Of a DNA stretch of 34,306 bases, positions 1-7,518 are shown piece after piece (the first letter of the stretch is position 1; each line of letters starts with the position of its first letter). The translations under genes and the position numbers were made by a program. The stretch is taken from contig JBCCEV010000023.1 in NCBI GenBank assembly GCA_039030125.1, forward strand, positions 1 to 34,306, read 5' to 3'. This DNA is from JBCCEV01 sp039030125 (GTDB lineage: Bacteria; Pseudomonadota; Gammaproteobacteria; Ga0077536). A model generated the notes under the pieces. The model saw only the letters and a list, made by a program, of their open reading frames with translations. It did not search any database and was not told the origin of the DNA.

Positions 1-1880
1 GTGGCGGTGCAGTGTCCGAGCTCGCCCGTGCGTGTCCACAGGGTCTCGGGGATCCACCAGCACGCCGGCGGGAAGGCGTCCCACAGGCCGTGGCTCGGCG
101 TGATTCCGACCCTCGCGACCTCTGGGTCACAAAAAGTGCACCAGGGCATTACTCGATAATCGACGGCGAATTTATAAAAGCCCGCCAGTAGCGCGTTGAC
201 GCTGGCGTACCACGATTGGTGGGCTGCGGCATGAGTGAACTGATAGGGTCCGGCAACATCCCCCGCCGCAAAAACGGTCGGCAGGTTAGTACGCAGAAAG
301 TCATCGACATCGATGGTGCCAACATCGCGTAAATCGACGCCCAGCTCTTCCAGCCCGAAGCCTTGGACGCGGGCAGATCGGCCAACGGCAATCAATACCG
401 CATCAAAGGGAATGCTTGTTTCCTCATCGTCGCCAGCTTGGCAGACCAGCGTTTTCGTGCCGTCCTCCTTGACGAACGCCACTGCTCGGTGGCCGGTGAG
501 AACAGTGATCCCTTCATTCGAAAATGTGTGCGCCACAAACTGTGATACTTCATCGTCTTCTCGCGGCAGCAACCGCGGTGCCATTTCTACCTGAGTGACT
601 TGTGCGCCCAATCTTGCGAAGGCTTGCGCGAGTTCGCAGCCAATGGGTCCGCCGCCGAGGACGACCATACGTTGCGGTAACTCCCGTAAAAGCCATAGGT
701 TCTCCGACGTTAAATATTGAATGTCGTCGAGCCCCGGGATCGCTGGTACCGCTGGCTTAGCGCCGGTCGCCACAATGATCGCGCGCGCGCTTAGCTCTTT
801 GCCATCGACCTCGACGCTATAGGGTGACACCAGCCGCGCTTGACCCTTAATGCATTCAACGCCCAGTGATTCGTAGCGGGCTATCGAATCGTGTGGCGCA
901 ATGGTATTGATGGCATGGTGGACGCGGTCCATGACGCGCGCGAAATCAACTTTCGCATCGACCTCGTCTAATCCAATTATCTCGCGGTGATACTGATAGC
1001 GGTGGATTTGCTTCGCGGCATTGATCAGGGCTTTCGAGGGCACGCACCCGGTATTCAGACAATCACCGCCCATTTGGTTGGATTCGATCAAGGTGACTTT
1101 GGCCTTGGCGGCAGCGGCCACGTAGGCAGCGACCAAGCCCGCCGAACCGCCGCCGATAACGATCAAATTACGATCGACATGAGAAGGTGGCGGGAAGGCG
1201 TTTCTGAACTTTCTGACGCGTAGCCAATCGGCGCCAAATTTAGCAACCAAGGGGAAAATCCCCAGCAGTGCCAGCGATCCCAAAATTCCGGGGCTCATGA
1301 CTTGCGAGAGTTCATCGACCCCTGCCAATTGGGTGCCCGCGTTTACAAACACCATTGTCGCCGGCAGCATTCCAAGCTGACTAAAGAAATAGAACGTCCT
1401 TAACGGCAGGGTGCTGATCCCCATCAGCAAGTTGACAATGTTGTAGGGAAAGATTGGAACTAGACGAACGGTGAGCAAATACAGTGGGCCGTCCTGTTTC
1501 AGGCCTCGATTAATCAGTTTCAGTGATCGCTCAAAGCGCCGCTCCAAGGGCGCGCGCACCAAAAACCGGGCAACCAAGAAGCCGAATGAAGCACCAATCG
1601 TGCTGGCAAATGATGCCAGCAGGCTGCCCCACCAGAAACCAAACAAAGCGCCCCCGGCGAGAGTAAGAATGGAGACGCCTGGCAGCGACACCGCCGCCAC
1701 CGCGATATAGACCGCCATATAAATTAAAGCGCTTTTGACGGGCTGTTCAGAGACTTCGGCGTTGAAGGTAGCCTGCTGGGCCTTGAGGTAAGCCAGATCT
1801 AAGTATTGACTCAGATCGAAAACGAAAAAGACGCTCACGAGTAGCGCGATAAAGCTAACAAACAGAATTTTTCGTTTCAC
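1..1880 (-). CDS. TVP38/TMEM64 (VTT) membrane domain fused to FAD-dependent disulfide oxidoreductase, 3' end outside window
   Basis: The frame is open from a GTG at 1878-1880 to the left edge, about 626 codons. Residues 1-20 form a hydrophobic anchor. Residues about 50-200 are a multi-pass SNARE-associated/VTT (DedA-like) domain with a GGALFG stretch and RLVPIFPYN. From about residue 238 comes a pyridine nucleotide-disulfide oxidoreductase of the mercuric reductase/lipoamide dehydrogenase type: FAD-binding GGGSAG, redox pair C274-LNTG-C279, NAD-binding GGGPIGCELA, and the second FAD motif AAGDVAG. The expected end is a dimerisation domain, but after PEVARVG the sequence no longer resembles it (see findings). 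The gene starts 19 bp after arsM, so they are probably co-transcribed. The VTT-oxidoreductase fusion is a known architecture; its substrate is not established. A role with arsenic is inferred only from the neighbour. Confidence 0.85.
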   Translation of the reverse strand, partial: MKRKILFVSFIALLVSVFFVFDLSQYLDLAYLKAQQATFNAEVSEQPVKSALIYMAVYIAVAAVSLPGVSILTLAGGALFGFWWGSLLASFASTIGASFGFLVARFLVRAPLERRFERSLKLINRGLKQDGPLYLLTVRLVPIFPYNIVNLLMGISTLPLRTFYFFSQLGMLPATMVFVNAGTQLAGVDELSQVMSPGILGSLALLGIFPLVAKFGADWLRVRKFRNAFPPPSHVDRNLIVIGGGSAGLVAAYVAAAAKAKVTLIESNQMGGDCLNTGCVPSKALINAAKQIHRYQYHREIIGLDEVDAKVDFARVMDRVHHAINTIAPHDSIARYESLGVECIKGQARLVSPYSVEVDGKELSARAIIVATGAKPAVPAIPGLDDIQYLTSENLWLLRELPQRMVVLGGGPIGCELAQAFARLGAQVTQVEMAPRLLPREDDEVSQFVAHTFSNEGITVLTGHRAVAFVKEDGTKTLVCQAGDDEETSIPFDAVLIAVGRSARVQGFGLEELGVDLRDVGTIDVDDFLRTNLPTVFAAGDVAGPYQFTHAAAHQSWYASVNALLAGFYKFAVDYRVMPWCTFCDPEVARVGITPSHGLWDAFPPACWWIPETLWTRTGELGHCTA

Positions 1881-1899
1881 CGGCTGCGCTTGAATTGGG

Positions 1900-2952
1900 T
1901 TAGCAACAAGAGCCACCTGATGGGGCTTCGCGCTCCTGTTCGGCAGCGAACGGAATAGCAATTGCGGAACCTGGGAAGATCCCGAAGTGGGTGTCGCGGT
2001 TACCGAAAAACTCAAAGTGAGGGTTGAAGCGACTAGCCTCCAACATCAATTGGGTATTGCCGCATACCGGATAAACTTTGCCTGCTTCAAAACGATGTTC
2101 TGCATCGAAATCAAAACAGTGCTCCGAGCCCGCAAGCGTTCCCCGGTAGCGCACCGCCTGCCCGTAGTCTTGGCGAACCGACTCTAGCGCTGAGAGCTTG
2201 AATAATCGATAAGTCGCCGAGTGAAAACCAATGTGACCAATTTTCGCAGCGATCCCCGGATCGTTAATCCCTAAGGGCCGGTCTTCGACCAGTCGCGGAT
2301 CGAGGAATCCGGTATCGCGAGCAGTCTGCTCGAAGTCGTTCCAATAAAACGCGCCACTCAGGCATTCGCCATAAAGCACGGGATCGGTGCTGAGCGCAGG
2401 CGGGATCCGACGATCGGAATAGACGTCTGAAAAATACATCTCGCCACCAGGCGCGAGCAGTTCGTGGGCGCTTTTGAGTACGGCCGGCTTGTCGATTGCA
2501 AGGTTGATCACACAGTTTGAAACGATGAGGTCGAATTCCCCGGCACTCAGTTCGAGTTCGTCGAGCTTCTCCAGGTAACCCTTCATGAAATTCACGTTGG
2601 AGCGGTCGTATCCGAACTGATTCATGTGCCAATCGACGTGACTATCGGCTACGTGCAGTTGTTCGTCGGTCATATCGACGCCGACCACCGAACCTTGCGG
2701 GCCAACTAATTGCGCCAAAACGAAACAATCAAGGCCGCTTCCGCAACCCAGATCGAGGATCCTCAAGCCTTCGAGTTCCGCCGGATAGACGAGGCCGCAC
2801 CCGTAATAGCGATTCTTGACATCCTCATGGATATTGGCGAGCAGCCGCGTAAACGCTTCCCCACCACCGGAGGGTGTGGTGCAGGCGTTGGTTTTGAGGT
2901 CGGATGAACTTTTCAGGGTCTTGCCGTAGTAGTCGGCAACGGCTTCTCTCAT
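1900..2952 (-). CDS. arsM: arsenite S-adenosylmethionine methyltransferase (ArsM type)
   Basis: 350 aa. ArsM transfers methyl groups from SAM to trivalent arsenic, giving methylated arsenicals. The SAM fold is clear: LDLGCGSG (about 66-73), GVDMT (about 91-95), and the family signature FSDVYSDRRIP (about 174-184). Cysteines lie at 24, 52, 147 (SNCVINL) and 197 (GECLSGA); 52, 147 and 197 fall in the motifs that bind As(III) in characterised ArsM proteins. The C-terminus ends in GSCC, a cysteine pair often seen in bacterial ArsM and possibly arsenic-binding. The ATG is preceded by AAGGAG with good spacing. The VTT-oxidoreductase gene follows after 19 bp. No arsR gene or obvious ArsR operator is visible upstream, so arsenic regulation cannot be shown. 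Family assignment is firm; arsenic as substrate is by homology. Confidence 0.9.
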   Translation of the reverse strand: MREAVADYYGKTLKSSSDLKTNACTTPSGGGEAFTRLLANIHEDVKNRYYGCGLVYPAELEGLRILDLGCGSGLDCFVLAQLVGPQGSVVGVDMTDEQLHVADSHVDWHMNQFGYDRSNVNFMKGYLEKLDELELSAGEFDLIVSNCVINLAIDKPAVLKSAHELLAPGGEMYFSDVYSDRRIPPALSTDPVLYGECLSGAFYWNDFEQTARDTGFLDPRLVEDRPLGINDPGIAAKIGHIGFHSATYRLFKLSALESVRQDYGQAVRYRGTLAGSEHCFDFDAEHRFEAGKVYPVCGNTQLMLEASRFNPHFEFFGNRDTHFGIFPGSAIAIPFAAEQEREAPSGGSCC

Positions 2953-3291
2953 GGGTGCGAACTCCTTTAAGTGGTGCCTGATCAGTGCCTGGAGCGAAGT
3001 GCTGCAGGCAATGATTAAGGCTGCGCCGGCGAATTAAAAGTGCCTTGCCGTGGCCGCATGCAGACCGTCGTGCTTTTATTTGGTAAGTGCTGGTCGGCGA
3101 ATAGGCGCTTTCAGGCTCAAATAAGGGTGCCGGCCCTGGTGAGGTGTATCACTACTTTACTGCTTGAAACGAGGCATTTATTCAACTTGTTTTTGAGCTG
3201 TCGGCAACGCCACGACAGTTGCGGCGACCGGGGCAACAATGGCTTTGAAACGCCTTAAGGAGAACTGCTGAACTCAAAGTAGCTTCCATCT
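2953..3291. other. 339-bp intergenic region between mltD and arsM
   Basis: This stretch lies downstream of mltD and upstream of arsM, both on the minus strand, so it should hold the mltD transcript end and the arsM promoter. The arsM ribosome site (AAGGAG on the minus strand) is just right of 2952. I see no strong intrinsic terminator, no convincing -35/-10 pair, and no RNA gene. A 72-codon plus-strand frame at 3040-3258 has no recognisable protein features and is treated as spurious. Confidence 0.5.
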
Positions 3292-4833
3292 TCAACTGTC
3301 ATCCGCGCCTGGTGTCGTTACGATAAGTTTTTGCCCAGGCTGTAGCGGTTTCAAATCTTCGATAGCGTTCCACTTACGAAGTTCCGGCACCGACACATTA
3401 AATTGCCGCGCAATCGTCCACAAAGAGTCGCCGCTTTGAACGCGATAGGAATCATTTGCGCCCTCCATGACCGGAGTTTGTTCGTCGACCGCCCGGCTCG
3501 GTGCTGGCACGTTAATCTGCGTCCCCGGGCGTAGTTTGCGCGGTGCGATTCCTGGATTAACGCGCTCAAGCTCGCGCACCGGGACGCCAAGCAGCTTGGC
3601 GATATCCCATAACGTATCACCGGCGCGAACTTCATAGATGGACTGGGATCCCGCCGGCGGCACGGCTTCGTGTCCCGGTGGCGGGATAATCAGTTCCTGA
3701 CCAGGATAGATACGCGCGGTGCGCAGCCGGTTAGCGCGCTTTAAATCCTGGGTGCTCGCACCCATGCGAAAGGCGATTGTGGACAGCGTGTCCCCAGCCC
3801 TGACGGTGTAGGTTCGCGGTGAGCCGCGGTCCTCGGCGGGCAGTGCCGCCACGGCATCGATTACCGGCTGCGCGCTGTCTATCGGCAGGTAGACGCGTGC
3901 GGTGCGACCACTGGGAATATACATGCGGCGCAATGCGGGATTAAGCGCCGCCAGGCGGCTTGGATCGCGCTTGCTCAGCGCGGCAACCCGCGTGAGATCG
4001 AGCGGACCAGACAAGGTCACTAAATCGCTCGGTGCGTGGGGTGGCAAGTCGGCGATTGCGACGCTCGTATTCGAGGCCTCCAAGGCCACGGCGACCAGCG
4101 CCCAGAACCTTGGGACGTAACGCGTGGTTTCCGCCGGTAAACTCAGCGACCAAAAATCGGTCGGCAGAGCCGCGGCGATATTTCGATTAATCGCTCTTTC
4201 AACCGCACCCTCGCCAGCATTGTACGCAGCAAGAACCAAAGACCAATCACCGGCGAAGCGATCGCGCAGAACCTCGATATGATTCAGCGCAGCAACAGTG
4301 CTCGCCTGGACATCAAGGCGCTCGTCGTGCCAGCGGTCAACGGTGAGATCATAACGGCGCGCGGTGTGCGCCATTAATTGCCACAGACCGGCCGCGCCTT
4401 GCGGTGACAGGGCATCAGCGCGATACCAACTTTCGAGGATCGGTAGTATCGCGATCTCACTCGGTAGCTGGCGGGTCCTGATCTCGCTCGCGATATAGAA
4501 CAGATACGGAGCAGCATTAGAGAAGCCGCGCGCTACTCGTTGTGCCTGTTTGAGCAGCAGATCTCGTTCAGCGGCAATCGCGTCATTCTTTGGGTAGTTG
4601 AGCCTCGCCTCGAAAATCAATTGCTGCCATAAGCCGCTTGGCTCGGCACGCGCATTGCCAGTTGCGGGCGGGGGCTGGGGGCCGGCGCTTGCCGTGGTTG
4701 ACGATAGCGCTGCTTTTCGTGTTTTATCGGACTTGCTGGAAGGCGTGTCTCGGTGAAACGCTAGTGAGCTGCAGCCACACAGCAAAGCAACGCTGATGAG
4801 CAATATGCCGTTGGCAGCGCGAATATCGAGCAT
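3292..4833 (-). CDS. mltD: membrane-bound lytic murein transglycosylase D-like lipoprotein with three LysM domains
   Basis: 513 aa. It cleaves peptidoglycan glycan strands non-hydrolytically in the periplasm. The N-terminus is a lipoprotein signal (hydrophobic run ending LLCG, lipidated Cys21). The SLT domain covers about 65-260: catalytic Glu134 in ILPILES, then SPQGAAGLWQLM and the family AYNAGEG at about 203-209. Three LysM modules that bind GlcNAc-containing glycan follow at about 342-384, 400-443 and 463-505, each starting YxVxxGDxLxxIA. It is divergent from the methyltransferase gene across only 55 bp, so the promoters must be compact or overlapping. In many gammaproteobacteria gloB sits between mltD and this methyltransferase; here it is absent. 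Confidence 0.92.
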   Translation of the reverse strand: MLDIRAANGILLISVALLCGCSSLAFHRDTPSSKSDKTRKAALSSTTASAGPQPPPATGNARAEPSGLWQQLIFEARLNYPKNDAIAAERDLLLKQAQRVARGFSNAAPYLFYIASEIRTRQLPSEIAILPILESWYRADALSPQGAAGLWQLMAHTARRYDLTVDRWHDERLDVQASTVAALNHIEVLRDRFAGDWSLVLAAYNAGEGAVERAINRNIAAALPTDFWSLSLPAETTRYVPRFWALVAVALEASNTSVAIADLPPHAPSDLVTLSGPLDLTRVAALSKRDPSRLAALNPALRRMYIPSGRTARVYLPIDSAQPVIDAVAALPAEDRGSPRTYTVRAGDTLSTIAFRMGASTQDLKRANRLRTARIYPGQELIIPPPGHEAVPPAGSQSIYEVRAGDTLWDIAKLLGVPVRELERVNPGIAPRKLRPGTQINVPAPSRAVDEQTPVMEGANDSYRVQSGDSLWTIARQFNVSVPELRKWNAIEDLKPLQPGQKLIVTTPGADDS

Positions 4834-4888
4834 CGCATAATGCTAAAAAGCTCCCTGGTGTCGGTCAAGAATTCTCAAGGGCACTAAC

Positions 4889-5677
4889 ATGACGACCACG
4901 TCCCGCGATCTCTCTGATCCGTCGCAAGTCCAAGAGCTACGCACCTGGATAGCGGCGAGTCCAGGCAAGCTGGTCGCCGCCGTCGAACGCCAAATCCTCG
5001 ACCGACTACTGCCGGATCTTTTCGGATATCACATCGTCGAGTTAGGCACCCACTTCGGTGAGACACTGCTTGGCTCAAGTCGGATCTCGCACAAAATCCA
5101 CCTCGATTTTCAACACCGATCGCAGGGGCCATGCTCCTTAGTGGGGCGCGTCGAAAGTCTGCCACTTGATGGTGCGAGTATTGATGTTTTGGTGATCCCT
5201 CATCTCCTGGAGTTCTCCTCAGATCCTCATGCGGTTCTGCGTGAAGCGGAGCGGGTGCTCATCGGCGAAGGCCATTTGGTGATTATCGGCTTCAATCCTT
5301 GGAGTATGTTCGGTGTGTGGGGCATGTTGTGGCGATGGCAGGGAGTGCCCCCCTGGGGTGGGCGTTTTCTTTCGGCCTCAAGAGCAAAGGACTGGCTGAA
5401 GCTGTTGGGGTTTGATGTCACCGTGACCCACAAGGCATCGTTTCGGCCGCCGCTTAAAAGCGATCGGCTTAATGAGCGTTTATCGTTTCTCGAAAAGCTC
5501 GGTGGGTATTGTTGGCCGATATTTGGCAACGTCTACGTGATCGTCGCAAAAAAACGCGTTTTGGCGCGGACCCCGCCTCGACTGATTTGGAAAAATCGCC
5601 GTCGGCTAGTCTCCGGCGGGGTGGTGGAACCGACGGTGCGGGCGCCAAATAATGCAGTGCATTACGACGAACCTTAA
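4889..5677 (+). CDS. class I SAM-dependent methyltransferase, YafS-like
   Basis: 262 aa. A SAM-methyltransferase fold is visible, with a weak glycine motif (VELGTHFG, about 51-58), an acidic end to strand 2 (HLDFQ) and a post-I region SLPLDGASIDVLVIPHLLEF followed by DPHAVLREAERVL. The central NPWSMFG and later hydrophobic segments are typical of the E. coli YafS group, which sits in the same place next to rnhA. Its substrate is unknown. The gene is divergent from mltD and followed by rnhA with a 37-bp gap. The SD is poor and the start is taken as the first ATG. Position and family are well supported; function is not. Confidence 0.8.
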   Translation: MTTTSRDLSDPSQVQELRTWIAASPGKLVAAVERQILDRLLPDLFGYHIVELGTHFGETLLGSSRISHKIHLDFQHRSQGPCSLVGRVESLPLDGASIDVLVIPHLLEFSSDPHAVLREAERVLIGEGHLVIIGFNPWSMFGVWGMLWRWQGVPPWGGRFLSASRAKDWLKLLGFDVTVTHKASFRPPLKSDRLNERLSFLEKLGGYCWPIFGNVYVIVAKKRVLARTPPRLIWKNRRRLVSGGVVEPTVRAPNNAVHYDEP

Positions 5678-5714
5678 TTGCGACGATGACGATCGGAGGT
5701 ATTCTAGTTCCCAG

Positions 5715-6173
5715 ATGGAACAACAAGATGACACATCGCGCGTGACGATCTACACCGACGGCGCATGCCGGGGTAACCCGGGTCCAGGCGGATGGGGTGC
5801 GTTGCTAATGTACCGAGGGCGTGAACGCGAACTATTGGGGTTCGAGGAACGTACGACGAACAACCGCATGGAGTTAACCGCTGCTATCAGAGCGCTTGAA
5901 GCACTCAAGCGCGGCTCACAGGTGAAGCTATTTACAGACTCCACCTACGTTAAGAATGGGATCACCGAATGGCTCGCCAATTGGAAGCGGAGGAATTGGA
6001 AGACGGCTGCCAAGAAAGCAGTCAAAAATGAGGATCTTTGGCGGACGCTCGACGAACTTGCTGCGCGTCACGAAATTGAATGGTGCTGGGTGAAAGGTCA
6101 TGCTGGCGTCGAAGGAAACGAACGCGCAGACGAGCTGGCAAACAAAGCGATCGATGAGGCCAAAAAAGACTAA
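5715..6173 (+). CDS. rnhA: ribonuclease HI
   Basis: 152 aa. It hydrolyses the RNA strand of RNA-DNA hybrids, removing R-loops and primers. All four carboxylate motifs are present: YTDGACRGNPGPGGWG (Asp), NNRMELTA (Glu), FTDSTYVKNGI (Asp) and GNERADELAN (last Asp), with the conserved His in KGHAG. A longer frame starts at 5652 inside the methyltransferase gene, but homology begins just after the ATG at 5715 and GGAGGT lies at 5695-5700, so I chose 5715; its 14-nt spacing is long. The stop shares one base with the dnaQ start (TAATG), implying translational coupling. The rnhA-dnaQ adjacency matches E. coli, although there the two are divergent. Confidence 0.95.
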   Translation: MEQQDDTSRVTIYTDGACRGNPGPGGWGALLMYRGRERELLGFEERTTNNRMELTAAIRALEALKRGSQVKLFTDSTYVKNGITEWLANWKRRNWKTAAKKAVKNEDLWRTLDELAARHEIEWCWVKGHAGVEGNERADELANKAIDEAKKD

Positions 6174-6904
6174 TGCGACAAATTATTCTCGATACTGAGA
6201 CCACCGGCTTGGAGCCTCAGCTTGGCCATCGAATTATTGAAATTGGCTGCGTTGAGCTCCTCGATCGGCGAGCTAGCGGTGAACAGTTTCATTGTTATCT
6301 CAACCCTGAGCGGGAAATCGATGATGGCGCGGTCGAAGTCCACGGCATTACGGTAGAGCAGTTGAAGGAGAAACCCCGGTTTGCCGATATCGCGATAGAA
6401 CTCGTCGAATTTATTAAAGGGTCGGAGTTGGTCATTCATAACGCGCCGTTTGATGTTGGCTTTATTGATGCCGAATTAGCGATGCTGGGCGGCTCCTGGG
6501 GACAGGTCGCGGATTATGCAAGCATATTCGACACCCTCACGCTCGCGCGTCAAAAACATCCGGGGCAGCGCAACGGTCTCGACGCGTTATGCAAGCGTTA
6601 CGAGATCGACAACTCGCACCGGACGCTCCACGGCGCGCTGCTAGACGCGGAGATCCTAGCCGAGGTGTATTTGGCGATGACCGGCGGTCAGAGCGCATTC
6701 GATCTGCCAAGTCCAGCGGCGCAAATCGTCAACACCGCCAGCGGCGCTGATCAGCAGCGGCGCCGGGATGTCATCGTCGTTCAACCCAATGCGCAAGAAT
6801 GGGAAGAGCATGAGCGAAAAATGATCGAAATTGATGAGAGCAGCGGCGGGCGAAGCCGCCGCGATTTATTTCAGCTAGGCGAAACTGCGCCGGCCGGCGC
6901 CTAG
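6173..6904 (+). CDS. dnaQ: DNA polymerase III epsilon subunit, 3'-5' proofreading exonuclease
   Basis: 243 aa, the usual length. Epsilon is the proofreading subunit of the replicative polymerase core. The DEDDh exonuclease motifs are all present: Exo I LDTETTG near residue 6, Exo II HNAPFDVGFID near 84-94, and Exo III with HGALLDAEILAEVY near 148-161. A flexible C-terminal part after about residue 180 would contact the alpha subunit. The ATG overlaps the rnhA stop by one base. The end of the gene carries two short GC-rich inverted repeats (6843-6862 and the palindrome at 6887-6900) just before the convergent grxD; neither has a T-tract, so I do not call a terminator. Confidence 0.96.
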   Translation: MRQIILDTETTGLEPQLGHRIIEIGCVELLDRRASGEQFHCYLNPEREIDDGAVEVHGITVEQLKEKPRFADIAIELVEFIKGSELVIHNAPFDVGFIDAELAMLGGSWGQVADYASIFDTLTLARQKHPGQRNGLDALCKRYEIDNSHRTLHGALLDAEILAEVYLAMTGGQSAFDLPSPAAQIVNTASGADQQRRRDVIVVQPNAQEWEEHERKMIEIDESSGGRSRRDLFQLGETAPAGA

Positions 6905-6918
6905 CGCAAGGGCGGCCG

Positions 6919-7233
6919 CTACTCGGCGGTGCCGCTCACGAGGTTTTTGAGTTCTCCGCTTTGATACATGCCCAATACGATGTCGCAGCCGCCCACCAGC
7001 TCACCGTTGACAAATAGCTGGGGAAAGGTTGGCCATTCTGAGAATTGCGGTAGCTGCTGACGAATGTCGGGCTCGGCGATGACATCCACGGTATGGAAGT
7101 CTGCCTCACAAGCCTTTAATGCCTGCACCGTTTGGCTGGAGAATCCGCACTGCGGAAATTGCGGCGAACCTTTCATAAATAAAACGATAGGGTTGCCCGC
7201 AACGATATCTTCAATCTTTTTCAATGTGTCCAA
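6919..7233 (-). CDS. grxD: monothiol glutaredoxin (Grx4/GrxD family)
   Basis: 104 aa, the full family length. It carries the CGFS active site (FPQCGFSSQTV), the conserved upstream Lys in FMKGSPQ, and the glutathione-binding WPTFPQLFVNGELVGGCDIV. Proteins of this class bind a glutathione-ligated [2Fe-2S] cluster with BolA partners and take part in iron-sulfur cluster trafficking. It is a stand-alone gene, convergent with dnaQ (14-bp gap). Its upstream region is shared with argD, and a perfect palindrome TTTGCGGTGCCGCAAA lies about 48 bp upstream of the start (7281-7296). Confidence 0.95.
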   Translation of the reverse strand: MDTLKKIEDIVAGNPIVLFMKGSPQFPQCGFSSQTVQALKACEADFHTVDVIAEPDIRQQLPQFSEWPTFPQLFVNGELVGGCDIVLGMYQSGELKNLVSGTAE

Positions 7234-7518
7234 GGTTTCGCCTCGATAAGCTAGTGGTCTAACGCTAGTTTAGACGCTCGTTTGCGGTGCCGCAAAATCA
7301 CGTTCGGTAATATTGTCATAACGCACCCTGATGATCGCGCCACCTTGCATGAAAGAGGCTGCTTTCGCACAATGCGTGCGCGACAACTTCGCAAGGCGCT
7401 CAATAGCGTCCGAGCGCGATATGACTTGTTTGGAAGCCCGGCGTACGCCGGGTTTGGTTTTTGTAAGCTTGCAAGCTTCGAGCAGGCGCCGTCAACGCGG
7501 CGGCTTAAGGGGACTTTA
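7234..7518. promoter_or_regulatory. grxD/argD divergent intergenic region and argD leader with three perfect palindromes
   Basis: The 285-bp region contains TTTGCGGTGCCGCAAA (7281-7296), CCCGGCGTACGCCGGG (7437-7452, followed by TTTGGTTTTT) and AAGCTTGCAAGCTT (7465-7478). The second resembles an intrinsic terminator or attenuator 66 bp before argD. AAGGGGA at about 7507-7513 is the argD ribosome site. No clear ArgR box was found by eye. A 62-codon frame (7331-7519) ends with five arginine codons among its last eleven and its stop overlaps the argD ATG (TAATG). Confidence 0.45.

Noticed and set aside
3040..3258. 72-codon plus-strand frame between mltD and arsM
   Set aside because: No recognisable domain, no SD, composition not protein-like; likely chance.
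6843..6900. GC-rich hairpin and 14-bp palindrome at the end of dnaQ as a terminator
   Set aside because: They lie inside coding sequence and have no T-tract on either strand.
7282..7518. 79-codon N-terminal extension of argD
   Set aside because: Homology and ribosome site both point to the ATG at 7519; the extension is open only because the leader is GC-rich.
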